Shown: positions 22,162 through 34,989 of the stretch, piece by piece | Numbering within the stretch: the first letter of the stretch is position 1 | Layout of the letters: each line of letters opens with the position of its first letter | Position numbers and translations under genes: made by a program | Notes under the pieces: model-generated | Told to the model about the DNA's origin: nothing | What the model saw: only the letters and a program-made list of their open reading frames with translations | The model's database searches: none | From: Roridomyces roridus | Lineage: Eukaryota > Basidiomycota > Agaricomycetes > Agaricales > Mycenaceae | Assembly (NCBI GenBank): GCA_029378245.1 | Contig: JARKIF010000008.1 | Location: 868,001-932,000 of the forward strand | Reading direction: 5' to 3' | Length of the DNA: 64,000 nt

Positions 22162-23646
22162 CTAACTAGGATCGAAGCCCTTGGGAAACACTTGTCGAAC
22201 ATTAATATTTATCCTCGTCGTCGTCAGGTAGTCTTCATACGGAGCCCATGGCCCCTGTCCTGTCAGGTGGTCCGGGAGTGTATTTTCCAAGATACGGGGA
22301 ACACCTTTGGATGATCAGAAGTAGATTGTGACTCGTACGAAGAAAACCTGCCATGGTATGCCCTTCTGCAAGTTGGGCCCGACATAATCACAACATCTCC
22401 GGAACGGAGGAGGATTGGAACGGGGTCGGAATCTCGCGTTAGTCCGCCGATCAGAAACACAGCGGCATTGCCTATGCTGGGGACTGGCTGAGAAACGACC
22501 AGGCAAGTGGACCAGTCTTACGATATAGAAACCAGCGGTGATGTCGCGCATACTTCGGAGCGGTCTACGTGGGCCATAAGTGTGTCCTTTGTTTGATAAA
22601 AGTTGACGATTCCAGCATCAGGTTCTGCAACAAGTTGAATCGACAATTTGTGTGAGCTGTGAATCGAGGTCACCATAGTCCTGGTCCCATGTTTGCCACC
22701 CCGGCCCGGATTCGCCCCAATCGGACGCATCTGTCGGACCGTACACCTGTTTCCAATCCACGGCGTTGACCGCTTTTCGACAAACCTCTGCAAGGGATTC
22801 GTCTACTTTGACTTTTCCCTTGGCAAAGTCGTATTGTTTTGTCCCCCAGTGATAAGACTGCCGAATCGTTAGGAGGACACTCGCATAAACAACTGGCTCT
22901 TACCCATCCGATATTTGCCCACCTCAGTTTACGTATCAAAGCAGAAGCAAGCGTAGGCTGCGCTGTCCCTGAAGGCGCTGACGGCAATTTCGGTGTAGCA
23001 GAAAGCTCTGAAAAGTTCTCCAGCGTCGCGGGAGTATTGTTGATCAGTTTACGAGGACCGGAGGGCTTCTGCTATCTGCGTCTCGGATGAGGAGGCAGCA
23101 CGAGGCTGGACATTGATGTCCTGACATCGGATCGTCTCTGGCACGCTGACAGACATTCCACAGGCCATCCTCTGGAAGCACATAGTGGATGTCGAGGTTT
23201 GTCTCGTTGGGCTGACGCGCGTGGTCGGCGAGTGACCACTGCACAAGTGCTCGCTGCGTAGCGTGGTCTAGAAACCCAGGCAGGAGAACGAGTCCTGGTA
23301 TCCGGGGTGTTACATACGCTTCAACATCCCCTGTGAGCTTTCGGTACTCCAGTCCACTAGTGGTGCCCTTCCAGATACCCGCCTCGATTTCGGAAGCACG
23401 AGTAGCATTCAAGAGAGCCAGATCAAGAACGTCTTGAGACAGGTCAGGCGGCGGAAAGCGGGCCTTGAACCGTTTCTCGGCGGCGCGGAAGGGAGTCCAG
23501 TCGAGCTCAACGGAACTGTCCCTGTTGCGGGTAGAATTGAGATATTGTCGCTTTGCCTGAGGCCGAGATGTGCTTCATTCATTGGGCATTGCTAGTTGTT
23601 GTACCTTTTTATACAGGGCGCTCGATGGATCATGGAGAGCAGACAT
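22162..23646 (-). CDS. ALKBH1: ALKBH1-type 2-oxoglutarate/Fe(II) dioxygenase
   Basis: Seven exons (23605-23646, 23155-23556, 22904-23068, 22674-22857, 22522-22624, 22352-22476, 22162-22304) encode 387 residues, close to human ALKBH1. The iron ligands are the HxD pair His283/Asp285 (MAHVDRSE) and His340 (AYHG). The 2-oxoglutarate arginines are Arg371 and Arg377 in RININVR. Family blocks LVLLPGFLDHATQRAL and RKLRWANIGW are present. Homologues demethylate tRNA or DNA bases, often in mitochondria. The second intron (23069-23154, 86 bp) is the least certain join. The last intron (22305-22351) needs a GC donor (CATG/GCAGGT). Head to head with LETM1, only 85 bp apart. Confidence 0.88.
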
Positions 23647-23731
23647 GACTAAATGATGACCGTTTACGCGTTATTGATCCGGCACATCAACTCGGCTTGC
23701 AACTTGCGGCCTCGCACTCCAAAATTCGTTT

Positions 23732-25871
23732 ATGTCTCTATGGCTGCCTCGGCCGTCGCCAGCCCTTCTAGCTCGCTCCAATAGACTCTCGCCACACTTG
23801 ATTCACTCCTTGGCACTCCGTCCCGTCCTTTCTCGCTCAACTCCCGCACTCGGGTTCAGGTCCCGCCGCTTCCAAAGCTCCAGACCAGCTGCAGATTCTA
23901 CCACATCTGTCCCCGTAGACCCACAGACCTCCTCCGATGTCAAGCCGAGTCCTCCCGCACCCAAGGAACCTCCCAAAGGCCCGTTGCTGACGCGCGTCTG
24001 GAAAAAGGTCAAGCACGAGGCCGCACACTACTGGCATGGGTCCAAGCTCCTTGTATCCGAAGTGCGCATTTCCGGTCGTCTGCAGTGGAAAATCCTTCAC
24101 GGAGAAACGCTTACTCGACGAGAGAGAAGACAGGCACGCATTCCGTTGTTTGCATGCTATTCGAGCTTACATGTCGCTGCCAGCTCAAGCGGACTACGCA
24201 GGATCTTTTCCGCCTAGTTCCGTTCGCTGTGTTCATCATAGTGCCATTCATGGAGTTGCTACTCCCTGTCGCGCTCAAACTTTTCCCCAACATGCTGCCA
24301 TCCACCTTTGAGGACAAGTATGCTGCGGAGGAGAAGCAGCGCAAGCTGCTTCGCGTTCGACTAGACATGGCCAAATTCTTACAAGAGACTCTGCGCGAAT
24401 CCGGACTCAAGGCAAATGCCCATATAGTTGGCAGCGACGCCTTCAAAGAGTTCTTCCGCAAAGTCCGGTCAACTGGAGAATCACCATCTGCGACGGACAT
24501 TATCAATGTAGCCAAGTTGTTTGACGACGACTTGACGCTCGACAACTTGTCTCGACCGCAGCTCGTGTCCATGTGCCGATACATGGGCATCAATGCATTT
24601 GGAACGGACAATTTCCTGCGAGGTGCCCTCCGCTCACGGCTTATGTATCTTCGACGAGATGACCAGCTCATTGCCTCCGAGGGCGTTGACGAGCTATCGA
24701 CCTCTGAACTTCAGCACGCCTTGCCAGTCTCGTGGAATCCGCACCACCGGCGTGTCCCCTGCTCGCCTCCGCGAGGAGCTCACCACCTGGATCCAGCTAC
24801 ATCTCCATAACCGAGTGTCAGGTGTCCTTCTGGTCCTCGGTCGTGCCTTTTACTTTGACAAGAAGCCCGGAGACAGCGTGGACGGCAAGACGGCTGTTAT
24901 TCAGAGCTTGGAAAGCGTTCTGAGTGGCTTGCCTGACAATCTGGTGCGTCGTCTTTGCTGAATGAATCGTCTACTGACAAAATACCAGCTAAACGAAGCG
25001 GAGCTCGAGGTTGACTCGGAGAAGGCTAGTTACAAGCAGAAGCTTGAGGTGTTGCAACAACAAGAGGAACTCATTGAGGATGAAGAGGAACAAGAACAGA
25101 AGGAGGAGGACGCCCGTCGTGCCAAGAGAGAGGCGGACGAACTCGAAGCGCGCACGGCGGAATCTCTTCTGCCTGATTCCGAGGTAGGAATGGTCGAGAT
25201 TGTTTCAAGCCCCCTCTCATGCTTTTAGTTGATGCCCGAGGTCGATGAAGATAACGCACGGATGACCACTGAACAGCTCAAGGAACTCGGAGAGGCTATG
25301 CGGATTGTGTCCACCAAGTCCAGTGTCCTCAAGGAGCGGGCCGAGTTGCGGGCCCTCATGCAAGAGAACTTGCAGGCAGAAGAGGTATTTTTCTTCCCTC
25401 TCATGCTCGGATTATACTCACCTTCACAGGATCCCAAGTCACCTTCTGGCGCCTTGACCAAGCGCATTCGCTCGATGCTCACTAAAATCGACCAGCAGCT
25501 CGAGGAATACGACTCGCGCGTTGGTAGCTCCCTGCAGTTGATCTCCGCCGATGCCCAAGGACGGATATCGGTGGAAGACTTGGAGAAAGCCTTAGCTGTC
25601 ATCAAACATAAACCGGACGACGAAGTGGGCCAGGCGGTTATCAAAAAACTAGATGTCGACAAGGACGGCTTCGTGGAGTTGGAGCACGTCCTTGGCCTGG
25701 TGAGAGAAGAAGGGCTGGGTATGTGTCTCGTCTATTCTCGCAGAATTCCACTGACTTTTTCCTGGAACAGGTATTGTCATGGACGACGCGGAGACGATAC
25801 TAGGCCAAGGAAGGGAAATCAAAAACTCTGGCCCAAGGAAGGAAGATATTGTAAAAGATGAGAAGGATTAG
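23732..25871 (+). CDS. MDM38: Mitochondrial inner-membrane LETM1/MDM38 protein (one frame break)
   Basis: Six exons (23732-24133, 24184-24943, 24989-25183, 25229-25384, 25430-25718, 25771-25871) encode about 633 residues. The N-terminus is a basic mitochondrial presequence (RSRRFQSSRPAA), followed by the LETM1 membrane segment FAVFIIVPFMELLLP, the ribosome-binding-like domain, a charged coiled coil and a C-terminal EF-hand (DVDKDGFVELE). The protein supports K+/H+ exchange and protein export in mitochondria. Intron 1 (24134-24183) has a GC donor (ACAG/GCACGC). At about 24718-24724 one extra base shifts the frame within the conserved ELQHACQSRG block. No intron explains it, so sequence error is the simplest reading. 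Confidence 0.9.
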
Positions 25872-25917
25872 ATGAGATAGATATTGTTATGATACATTCC
25901 AGAGAGTACTACTAGTA

Positions 25918-26571
25918 TTAATCACTTGCGCTCTGTTTGTCTGCGTCTCGTCGCAATTCTGCTGCAGCAGCCTCTGCATCAGAGCGGTCCGCCCAGACAT
26001 GAGCCGCTTGTAGAACCAAAACACCTGTCAGAGCCACACTGCACATGAGATGTGTTGACGCCAAGTCAAGAGTGGCGGTGCGTAAGCTGTTTGGGAAGGG
26101 AGTCTCGAATTTTTTGGTGGAGAGAGCGGTAAATTGTGAAAGCATGACTGGTCGAGCAAATGAGCCAAATAGTATCCAAATCGCGGAGGAAACAACCAAC
26201 TTGGGATCACGGAGTAAAGATAATGGGCCACCGTTGAACCGAACAGCAATATGCTGCCTCCATCGAACATCAAGTTCCCCGCTGCCCCGTCGCGAAGGTT
26301 AGACAAGATGGAGAGACCACCGACGAGCACGACGGTTCCCAGGAAGAAGAAGACAAATGATGGAGCTCGGGCAAGGATGGAGTAGTACAGAGCGGCCGTC
26401 CATAGGTTCTCGTCCGTGACCGGGCCCGACTTCCATAGTGTGAGCGAGTCGGCGATCCAGTGGGTGAACAAGGCACCTGCGAAGATGAGGACAAGCAGAG
26501 CACATAGGGAGCAGAGACGAACCCAACAAGAAGCACGTCGTACTGAAGATGACTGCAGCTCTCAAGGCCAT
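25918..26571 (-). CDS. SHR3: ER packaging chaperone for amino acid permeases, SHR3
   Basis: Three exons (26523-26571, 26201-26476, 25918-26147) encode 184 residues with four hydrophobic segments. Visible features are ALRAAVIFSTTCFLLG, LFTHWIADSLTLW, AGNLMFDGGSILLFG and a final helix SVALTGVLVLQAAHV. This is the SHR3 family, ER membrane chaperones that help amino acid permeases fold and leave the ER. The charged C-terminal tail (RSDAEAAAAELRRDADKQ) is cytosolic. Convergent with LETM1, 46 bp between stop codons, and head to head with the next gene. Confidence 0.88.
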
Positions 26572-26692
26572 TTGGTTCAACACACACGGTATGGAGAGGA
26601 AAGGGAAGACGTTCCGAATTGAAGGAGTGCAATTTTGATTGACCTGGTTGATCTTTGATTCATCATTTTCACATGCTTCAAGCGTAACGTAA

Positions 26693-27337
26693 ATGCTTTC
26701 TCGCCGACTCTCGACTTGGTTTGTCGACTCGGCCACGACCCGCGCTCCCCGACACCTACCGCCGCATCTAAACCTTCTAGACCCTCCGCCGGTACCAGAA
26801 GATGCTCCCCAGCCCATCAAGGACCTCCATGCCCAGTTGATCCAGTCACCCTTACTCGACCCGACTGCTCTTCTGGTATCTCAGCCGCGGAGCCTTCCTC
26901 CTGGGCCGGCACTTCCTCATCGAGAACCAAGGGGACGTCGCAACCGAGGTGGGACGTATCCTGGCGAATCTGCATTCGAGGTGCCCGGCAGCCTTTGGAG
27001 CTGGATTGTGATGGCGCAGGTATATACGCTTTGCATGGTCGCTCTCTTTCTTACACGTCTCAGGTCAAGGAGGGTACGGAAAACAAGGGTTCGATAGAAT
27101 CAGTAGTCCGCGTCGTCCGAAAAACGGTGCGTGTCTAGGCGTTGCAAAAGTTTCGGTTCCTTAATGGTATCCCAGCTGCTTGAGGTGAAGCCGCCACTGC
27201 CTATACCCGCCAACTCGAAGCAACGGATGCACAACGGGTGGGCGATGGTAGATGCGGGCTCGTTCGCAGTGCATATACTCAGTAAAGAAGCCAAAAGTAA
27301 ATTCTTCCCTCCAGATAGATATGAGCGCTGGTCATAG
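26693..27337 (+). CDS. RsfS/Iojap-domain protein, probably mitochondrial
   Basis: Three exons (26693-27019, 27064-27126, 27176-27337) encode 183 residues. A basic N-terminus (MLSRRLSTWFVDSATTRAPR) suggests mitochondrial import. The conserved C-terminal domain contains VKEGTENKGSIESVVR and GWAMVDAGSFAVHILSKEAK, the pattern of the ribosome-silencing factor (DUF143/Iojap) domain, which binds the large ribosomal subunit. In ascomycetes a similar domain forms the N-terminal half of ATP25. The start is the first ATG, 121 bp from the divergent SHR3 start. Confidence 0.72.
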
Positions 27338-27430
27338 AATACAACTCCACGCCCCACTCTCCACTCTCGTCAATTCTGACGTCAAGAGACGTATAAAATA
27401 CCGAACCAACGTCCCTGTAGCCTGCAAACA

Positions 27431-27664
27431 ATGGCTACCAACGACCCGAATCTGCTAGGCCCCCACAGCAACGTCATCTACCCCGGCGTGGCTAATCCCA
27501 CGACCTCTTCCGTGCCTTCCAACCCAAGGGACACGAATTTCGTGAATGACCCCACCACCGAACAAGTAGGCGCAGGAGCGAGCGCCAATTTGGAGGACCA
27601 CAAGCAGGCGGCTGCTAGGGCAATCGAAGGCGAGCCGAGAACATTTGGTGCTGACGATGACTGA
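27431..27664 (+). CDS. Small disordered protein (77 aa) of unknown function
   Basis: A single-exon ORF beginning MATNDPNLLGPHSNVIYPGV, polar and Pro/Ala/Asp-rich, ending RTFGADDD. No domain or signal is recognised. A good TATA box (TATAAAA, 27392-27398) lies about 33 bp upstream of the ATG. It is otherwise isolated between two plus-strand genes. This looks like a genuine short, highly expressed type of gene, but coding status rests on the ORF and TATA only. Confidence 0.55.
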   Translation: MATNDPNLLGPHSNVIYPGVANPTTSSVPSNPRDTNFVNDPTTEQVGAGASANLEDHKQAAARAIEGEPRTFGADDD

Positions 27665-27808
27665 CAAGTGTTCACAGAGACGAGGGCCCGCACAGACTCA
27701 AATGACAAGAAGACGACAGAGGACATCGAGTAGAGAGAATGAAGGACTCAAGTAGAAGAGAGAGTTGTCCAAAGATGATGTAATCCAAATTTGTATCTTC
27801 ACTCCACC

Positions 27809-29896
27809 ATGTCCAACCGCGCCGGTGGCCTCTATGGCGGGCTCACCTTTTCCTCGGGAACCACTGTCCCAACTGTTCCAGTCACTCAGTCTTCGCCAGA
27901 GGCGAAGTCTCAGCCTCCACCAGTGGCAGCAGTCGAGCCACCTGTAGCCTCTCAAAATGCCGCTGGAGATGGGCCAACCGCCTCTTCAAAGGCCACAACC
28001 GGTACTTTCCTCTGTTGCGCATTACGCAGCCCGTGAACTCGTTGATTGAAATTCGATGTTCGTCTCACTCCGAAGGATGGTCTTCTGCACTCGCTTTTGC
28101 GCCTGTCCGTCGCACTCAAGCTCAAAAGCCCAAGCCGGCAGTGCAGCGTCTCCCCGTTGGCGCTGCCCTCACAACAACAAACGCATCTGCAGTCGTTTCG
28201 TCCACTGCCGTCGTGTTCGCACCCCCGGCGCTAGTTGAGCCGCCCAAGGACCCTGCACCAGAACAGGGCTGGGGCAAGAAAGTCAAGCCTCCTTCGATGG
28301 TCCTCGACGAAGACGTCAATGGATACAAGGCCTCGCATAATAAGAAGAAGGGGGGCAAGGGTAAAGGCAGGAAGGTGTGTGTTCCACCGTTTTGTCTACC
28401 CTCGCCTTCAAATCCAATCAGAACAAGAATGCCGCCCAATTGATCAACGTGTGGGACCCCACCGAGCCTTACGATCCCTTGCGCCCCAATGACTACAACG
28501 AATACAAGGTGTGGAAGACCAAGGACCGAATCGATCGACGCGAACGCGAGAGAGAACGCGAGGACCGAAAACGTGGCAGGCGCAGCGGTAGCTATTCGGA
28601 CAGCGAAGGCACCGACGAGGACGAGGAAGAACGGCCCAAGAAAGCAGGTTCGTGCTACTTCTGTTCCTTGGTCGGATATTGACTCTTCTTTAGGACGGTA
28701 CGAAGAGGTCGATCACTGGTCGAGAGCAGAGGAAGAAAAGCGCGCTCTCGGTGCCCCCGCAGCGCTTCCCCGGGATATGTCTGGGGATGAAGCATACCAA
28801 CGCCGCCTGGCAATGTCGACTGGTATGCGACCGCCGTCCCCTCATATCCCGTCAACCGCCGATGACAATGTCATACCTGCCTTGCCTATGCCGGCGCCAC
28901 CACCGCCCACAGAAACCGGCGAAGAAGCCTATCTTCGGCGTATCGCCATGTCTTCTGTTGCCCGTCCAGCCCCCCCGCCTCCGGCACGCTCACCTTCTCC
29001 AACCACCCTTGCTTACAATCCCTTTGCCCCGCCGTCCGTGCCGCCTCCTCCCTCTGGTCCCCCTCCGTCAGTGGCAGCGGCCTTGGATGCACGTGTCAAG
29101 GCGGCTGCAGCTATTGCTGCTCGCCTCGGTGCATTAGCCGGTAGCGCGCCTGATGTTCCCGAACCTGAATCCAAAAAGTCAGTATCGATTTCTTATTCCA
29201 CCCCGGGGCAGCAGCCAACTGTTTTTCACAGGCCTGACCCTCACGGGTTCGCTGCTCGTCTCATGGCCAAGTGGGGTCACAAAGAAGGTGTGTCCGTTGT
29301 AGTTTACTGAGACTCGTATATTTACCGTTGGTGTAGGCCAGGGTTTGGGTGTAGATGGCTCGGGTATCGTGAATGCCTTGACCGTCGAGCAGGTGTCTCA
29401 AGGCAAGGGCGGCAAGAACAAACCTCAAGTCGTCACTGCTACCGGGATGGGTGCTGGCGGCGGCGCAAAAATGGGCAGAATCATTAACAATAATGAAGAC
29501 GCCAAGGCAAGAGAAGACAGAGAACGCTTCGGAGAGCCGAGTCGGGTCGTCGTTCTCACAAACATGGTCGGCGTCCACGACATTGACGATGAATTGAGTA
29601 CAGAGATTGGTAAAAGCTGCCCTTTGTTTATCCCGTCTCGATCCTCACTGTTCTTTTCAGGCGACGAATGCTCGAAGAATGGGGTTGTCGAACGCGTCGT
29701 TGTGCATCTTGTCGACCCTGCGCCCTCCAATCCTGGGGATGCGGTGCGCATATTTGTCTTGTTCGGAGGTCCTGTTGGAGCTTGGAAAACGGTTCGAGAG
29801 CTAGATGGCCGCTTTTTCGGGGGTCGCACAACCAGGGCGAGGTACTTTCCTGAAGTCATGTTCAATCGCCACACTCTTGATGTTCCCTTACCATGA
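27809..29896 (+). CDS. Splicing factor SPF45/RBM17 homologue
   Basis: Seven exons (27809-28001, 28076-28374, 28422-28647, 28694-29177, 29232-29287, 29337-29609, 29661-29896) encode 588 residues. The N-terminus [17 protein letters not shown] and the DEAYQRR/EEAYLRR repeats match SPF45. A G-patch ([18 protein letters not shown]) is followed by a C-terminal UHM/RRM ([29 protein letters not shown]). SPF45 acts in 3' splice-site choice. A 54-bp intron (29178-29231) is in frame without a stop, so retention would still give protein. Convergent with SDH1, with only 52 bp between the stop codons. Confidence 0.9.
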
Positions 29897-29948
29897 ATAC
29901 TAAAAGTCTACTGAACCCTTGCATAAATAATTCAGAGGTACAGGCTAT

Positions 29949-32281
<2,333 letters not shown>

Positions 32282-32368
32282 GGTTCGCGACAAAGTGGTA
32301 GCAGGTGCCGGATCAGTCCGACTGATGCCTCGCCCAATCACATGCATTTTATTACTGCTTACACTACT

Positions 32369-34846
32369 TTACAATACACCCAATGGATCGTGCTCAGACT
32401 TGGTATCGCTGAGAGCTCGCCGCGGAGCAGGAGGTGGACGAGGCGCTTCGCGAGCGTCTGGTGGCCGCCGTATGGCCGCTGAAGTTGGGGGAGGGACGCG
32501 AGGAAGGGACGCCGCGGGAAGATCCAGGCTTCCAGCAGAGAAATTGGAACGAGTGTGATGCCAGGGTGCAAGGGCGGTCTTGGTGACCGGCGAGGTTGGG
32601 GTTTGGTTCCCAGCCGGAGGTGCCGAGTAACTGCTGCTCACAGGCGGCGGCGGTGCAGGACGGGATGATGATGCCTTGGGAGCCCGAGAATCGACGACCG
32701 GGACAGGTAGAGGGGCGGCGGGCTGTACAACAGAATTTCTCGGAGAATGCCTTGCCTTTCTCTTGGCAATCTCTGTCTCGCCAAAGAGACGATCCTCTTC
32801 GAGAGCCGTCAAGTTGCCTTGGGTCAACACATCTCTGACGTAGGAAATTGTTTCCAACGCCTCCCGTTTCGACTTCTTTAGCCGCTCCACGTCCTGGGCT
32901 GTGGCTTCGTCCTGCAACAGTGCATCGACAGCCCAACTCAAGGCTTCGCCTAGACGCTTGTTCGCAGACTGAAGAGCCGCGATTTCTCGCTCAATCTCAA
33001 GTCGCGACTTGGGCTCCCAGGGAGGTCGTTCTTCCGGTAACCGCTCATCCACCAGAGGGAATGATGGGGTTGAGGGTGAACGGACGAAAGATGCGGCCAA
33101 CTCGGAAAGATTGCGCTGTAGAAGTCAGTCATCAAGTCTCCCTTAAAACAGAGGACCTCACTCTTAGTTCAGGAACTGCGCTCATGAGGGTCTTGTTGAT
33201 ACCGAGATTTTCGCCTCGCTCCAATAATCCGCGGGCAAAGACTTCGAATCCCATTTGCTGAGTTGGTGGCGGATGTGAGTCGGTGCTTGTCCTCGCAGAG
33301 GTCGCTCTGGGAGTCCCTCGCCGTTGCGGCGGTGGCGGCGGTTCTGGTACTTCGGTTGGTATGGTGAAATAATTACGGTTTTCAAGCACCAGTGCGTGTC
33401 CAGAGGCTGGGGTGGGCGACATCTGCAATGTCAATGCCTGTCTTAACAAAACGCTGGTGTGATGGGGACCGTCCGTGGTGGTATTGGACGGATATCGCAA
33501 TAAAGTCGTAAGCTGGCCACTGTAGTCAGCGGGTATGACTGGAATAATAAGCGCGAGAATTAAGGGAGAGAGGACTCGCTTACGCTCATTCCGTATCCGT
33601 ATGAGCATGGCTACACAAATCCACGGAGCCAACTCAAACGTGGGATCACACGCAAACAGCCCGTCCCAGAGCTTCATGGCCGACGGGAGATCAAATTCCC
33701 GCGTAAAAAGAAGTCTCAGCCATCTGTGCACCGTTAAGCGCCAGTGGTGTACAGACACAGAATAAATACCTGATTCCATAGATCTGTGGCTCGATGCCAG
33801 CGGCCTGCATGTGTTTCCACAGCAGAGGATCTACCGTCCGAAGAAGGCTGGACTGGATTCGATTACAATCTTCCACTACCGGTGTGATATAAGGCTTGAT
33901 CTCGACCGGGCCAGCAGCGATATTGACATGGGTGGCAAAGGGTGTAGGTTTTGCCTTGGATGCAGCGGGGGCCTCCTGCCATTCGTACCATCGTGAGGCG
34001 CCAGACATTAGCGCTTCGAACAAGGCCCAGGCGTCAGCGGCGACCCATGTTCTCGAACAAAGCTCCTGCATCGTCGGATCGGCCTGGTCCTCCGTCGAAT
34101 CATAGTCCACTGCATAATAGAGGGGCGCCAACAGCTCATGCATGCCAATAGAAAAAATCAGGACTTGTGAGTTGTATAGGCTATGTGTAAAGCTACCTTG
34201 TCGGTATCCGACGGCCGGATTCGTCACGGTCGAATATATGAACAGGATGTGTGTTAATTGTTGCTGCACCTCAGAGTCTCGAAAGAAGGCGATTTCAGGA
34301 AAAGTCCGCTCGACGTCTTGTAGAATGGTCTTGCGTAATTCAACCGCGGTGAACCACTCTTTCCAAGGATTCTAATCTGTTGTTAATTTCTGGCCAAGTA
34401 ATATGAATATCGCTGAACCTCGCTATGCAGACTAAGGGGATTGTTGGTGTCGAGATTGCTGGAGGATGCCTGCCTCTGCGACGATCCAGGGAATTCTTCA
34501 TAGCTTCCATCTGGTGCGCGTAACACACTCGCGAGCAGATCCCCATAAGTCTTTCGTTTTGTGCGGAGCGAAGGAAGGGGAGGGACAGCTTTTGTGTCTG
34601 GCGAGGGTTGCAGCGGCTGCTCATCGGGAATGAGGAAGAGCTAGACGAAGATTACGACTGCGAGGATGTGATATCAGCCAGGAGTAGTACCTTCCAGGCC
34701 AAGCTGCGTCCAGGAATTTCTAATGCGTCGGAGGGGAATAGTCTGTCCGCCAAAGCAGCATCTCTGAGACGCGACAAGGGAGACCCGGACTGGAACAACT
34801 TGTCGTAAGTCTTCTTGAGCCCAGAGGGGTCAGCCCTTGCATCCAT
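32369..34846 (-). CDS. TBC1D5-like Rab GTPase-activating protein
   Basis: Seven exons (34691-34846, 34419-34619, 34197-34371, 33770-34145, 33584-33723, 33162-33538, 32369-33115) encode 723 residues. N-terminal RSLAWK is followed by the TBC domain with FPEIAFFRDSEVQQQLTHIL, the glutamine-finger segment GYRQGMHELLAPL, WVAADAWALFEALM, DPLLWKHMQAAGIEPQIYG and REFDLPSAMKLWDGLF. The tail is a coiled coil plus a Pro/Ser-rich region. TBC1D5 proteins act on Rab7 with retromer. The third intron (34146-34196) has a GT donor but ends in TG, directly at the glutamine finger; if unspliced it inserts 17 residues there. The first acceptor could be shifted by 3 nt. Confidence 0.85.
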
Positions 34847-34989
34847 GTAGTGGCACTGGAGCTTGTGGAGCGTCGAGGGTCTGTAAGAGACTATAGCACT
34901 GGATCAAGCACTCGTTGCAGGTAAATGGCGTCTCAATCGCTTCCTCTTTGGGATGCCCATCATTGATGTCAAATCACCACCATCATTAT

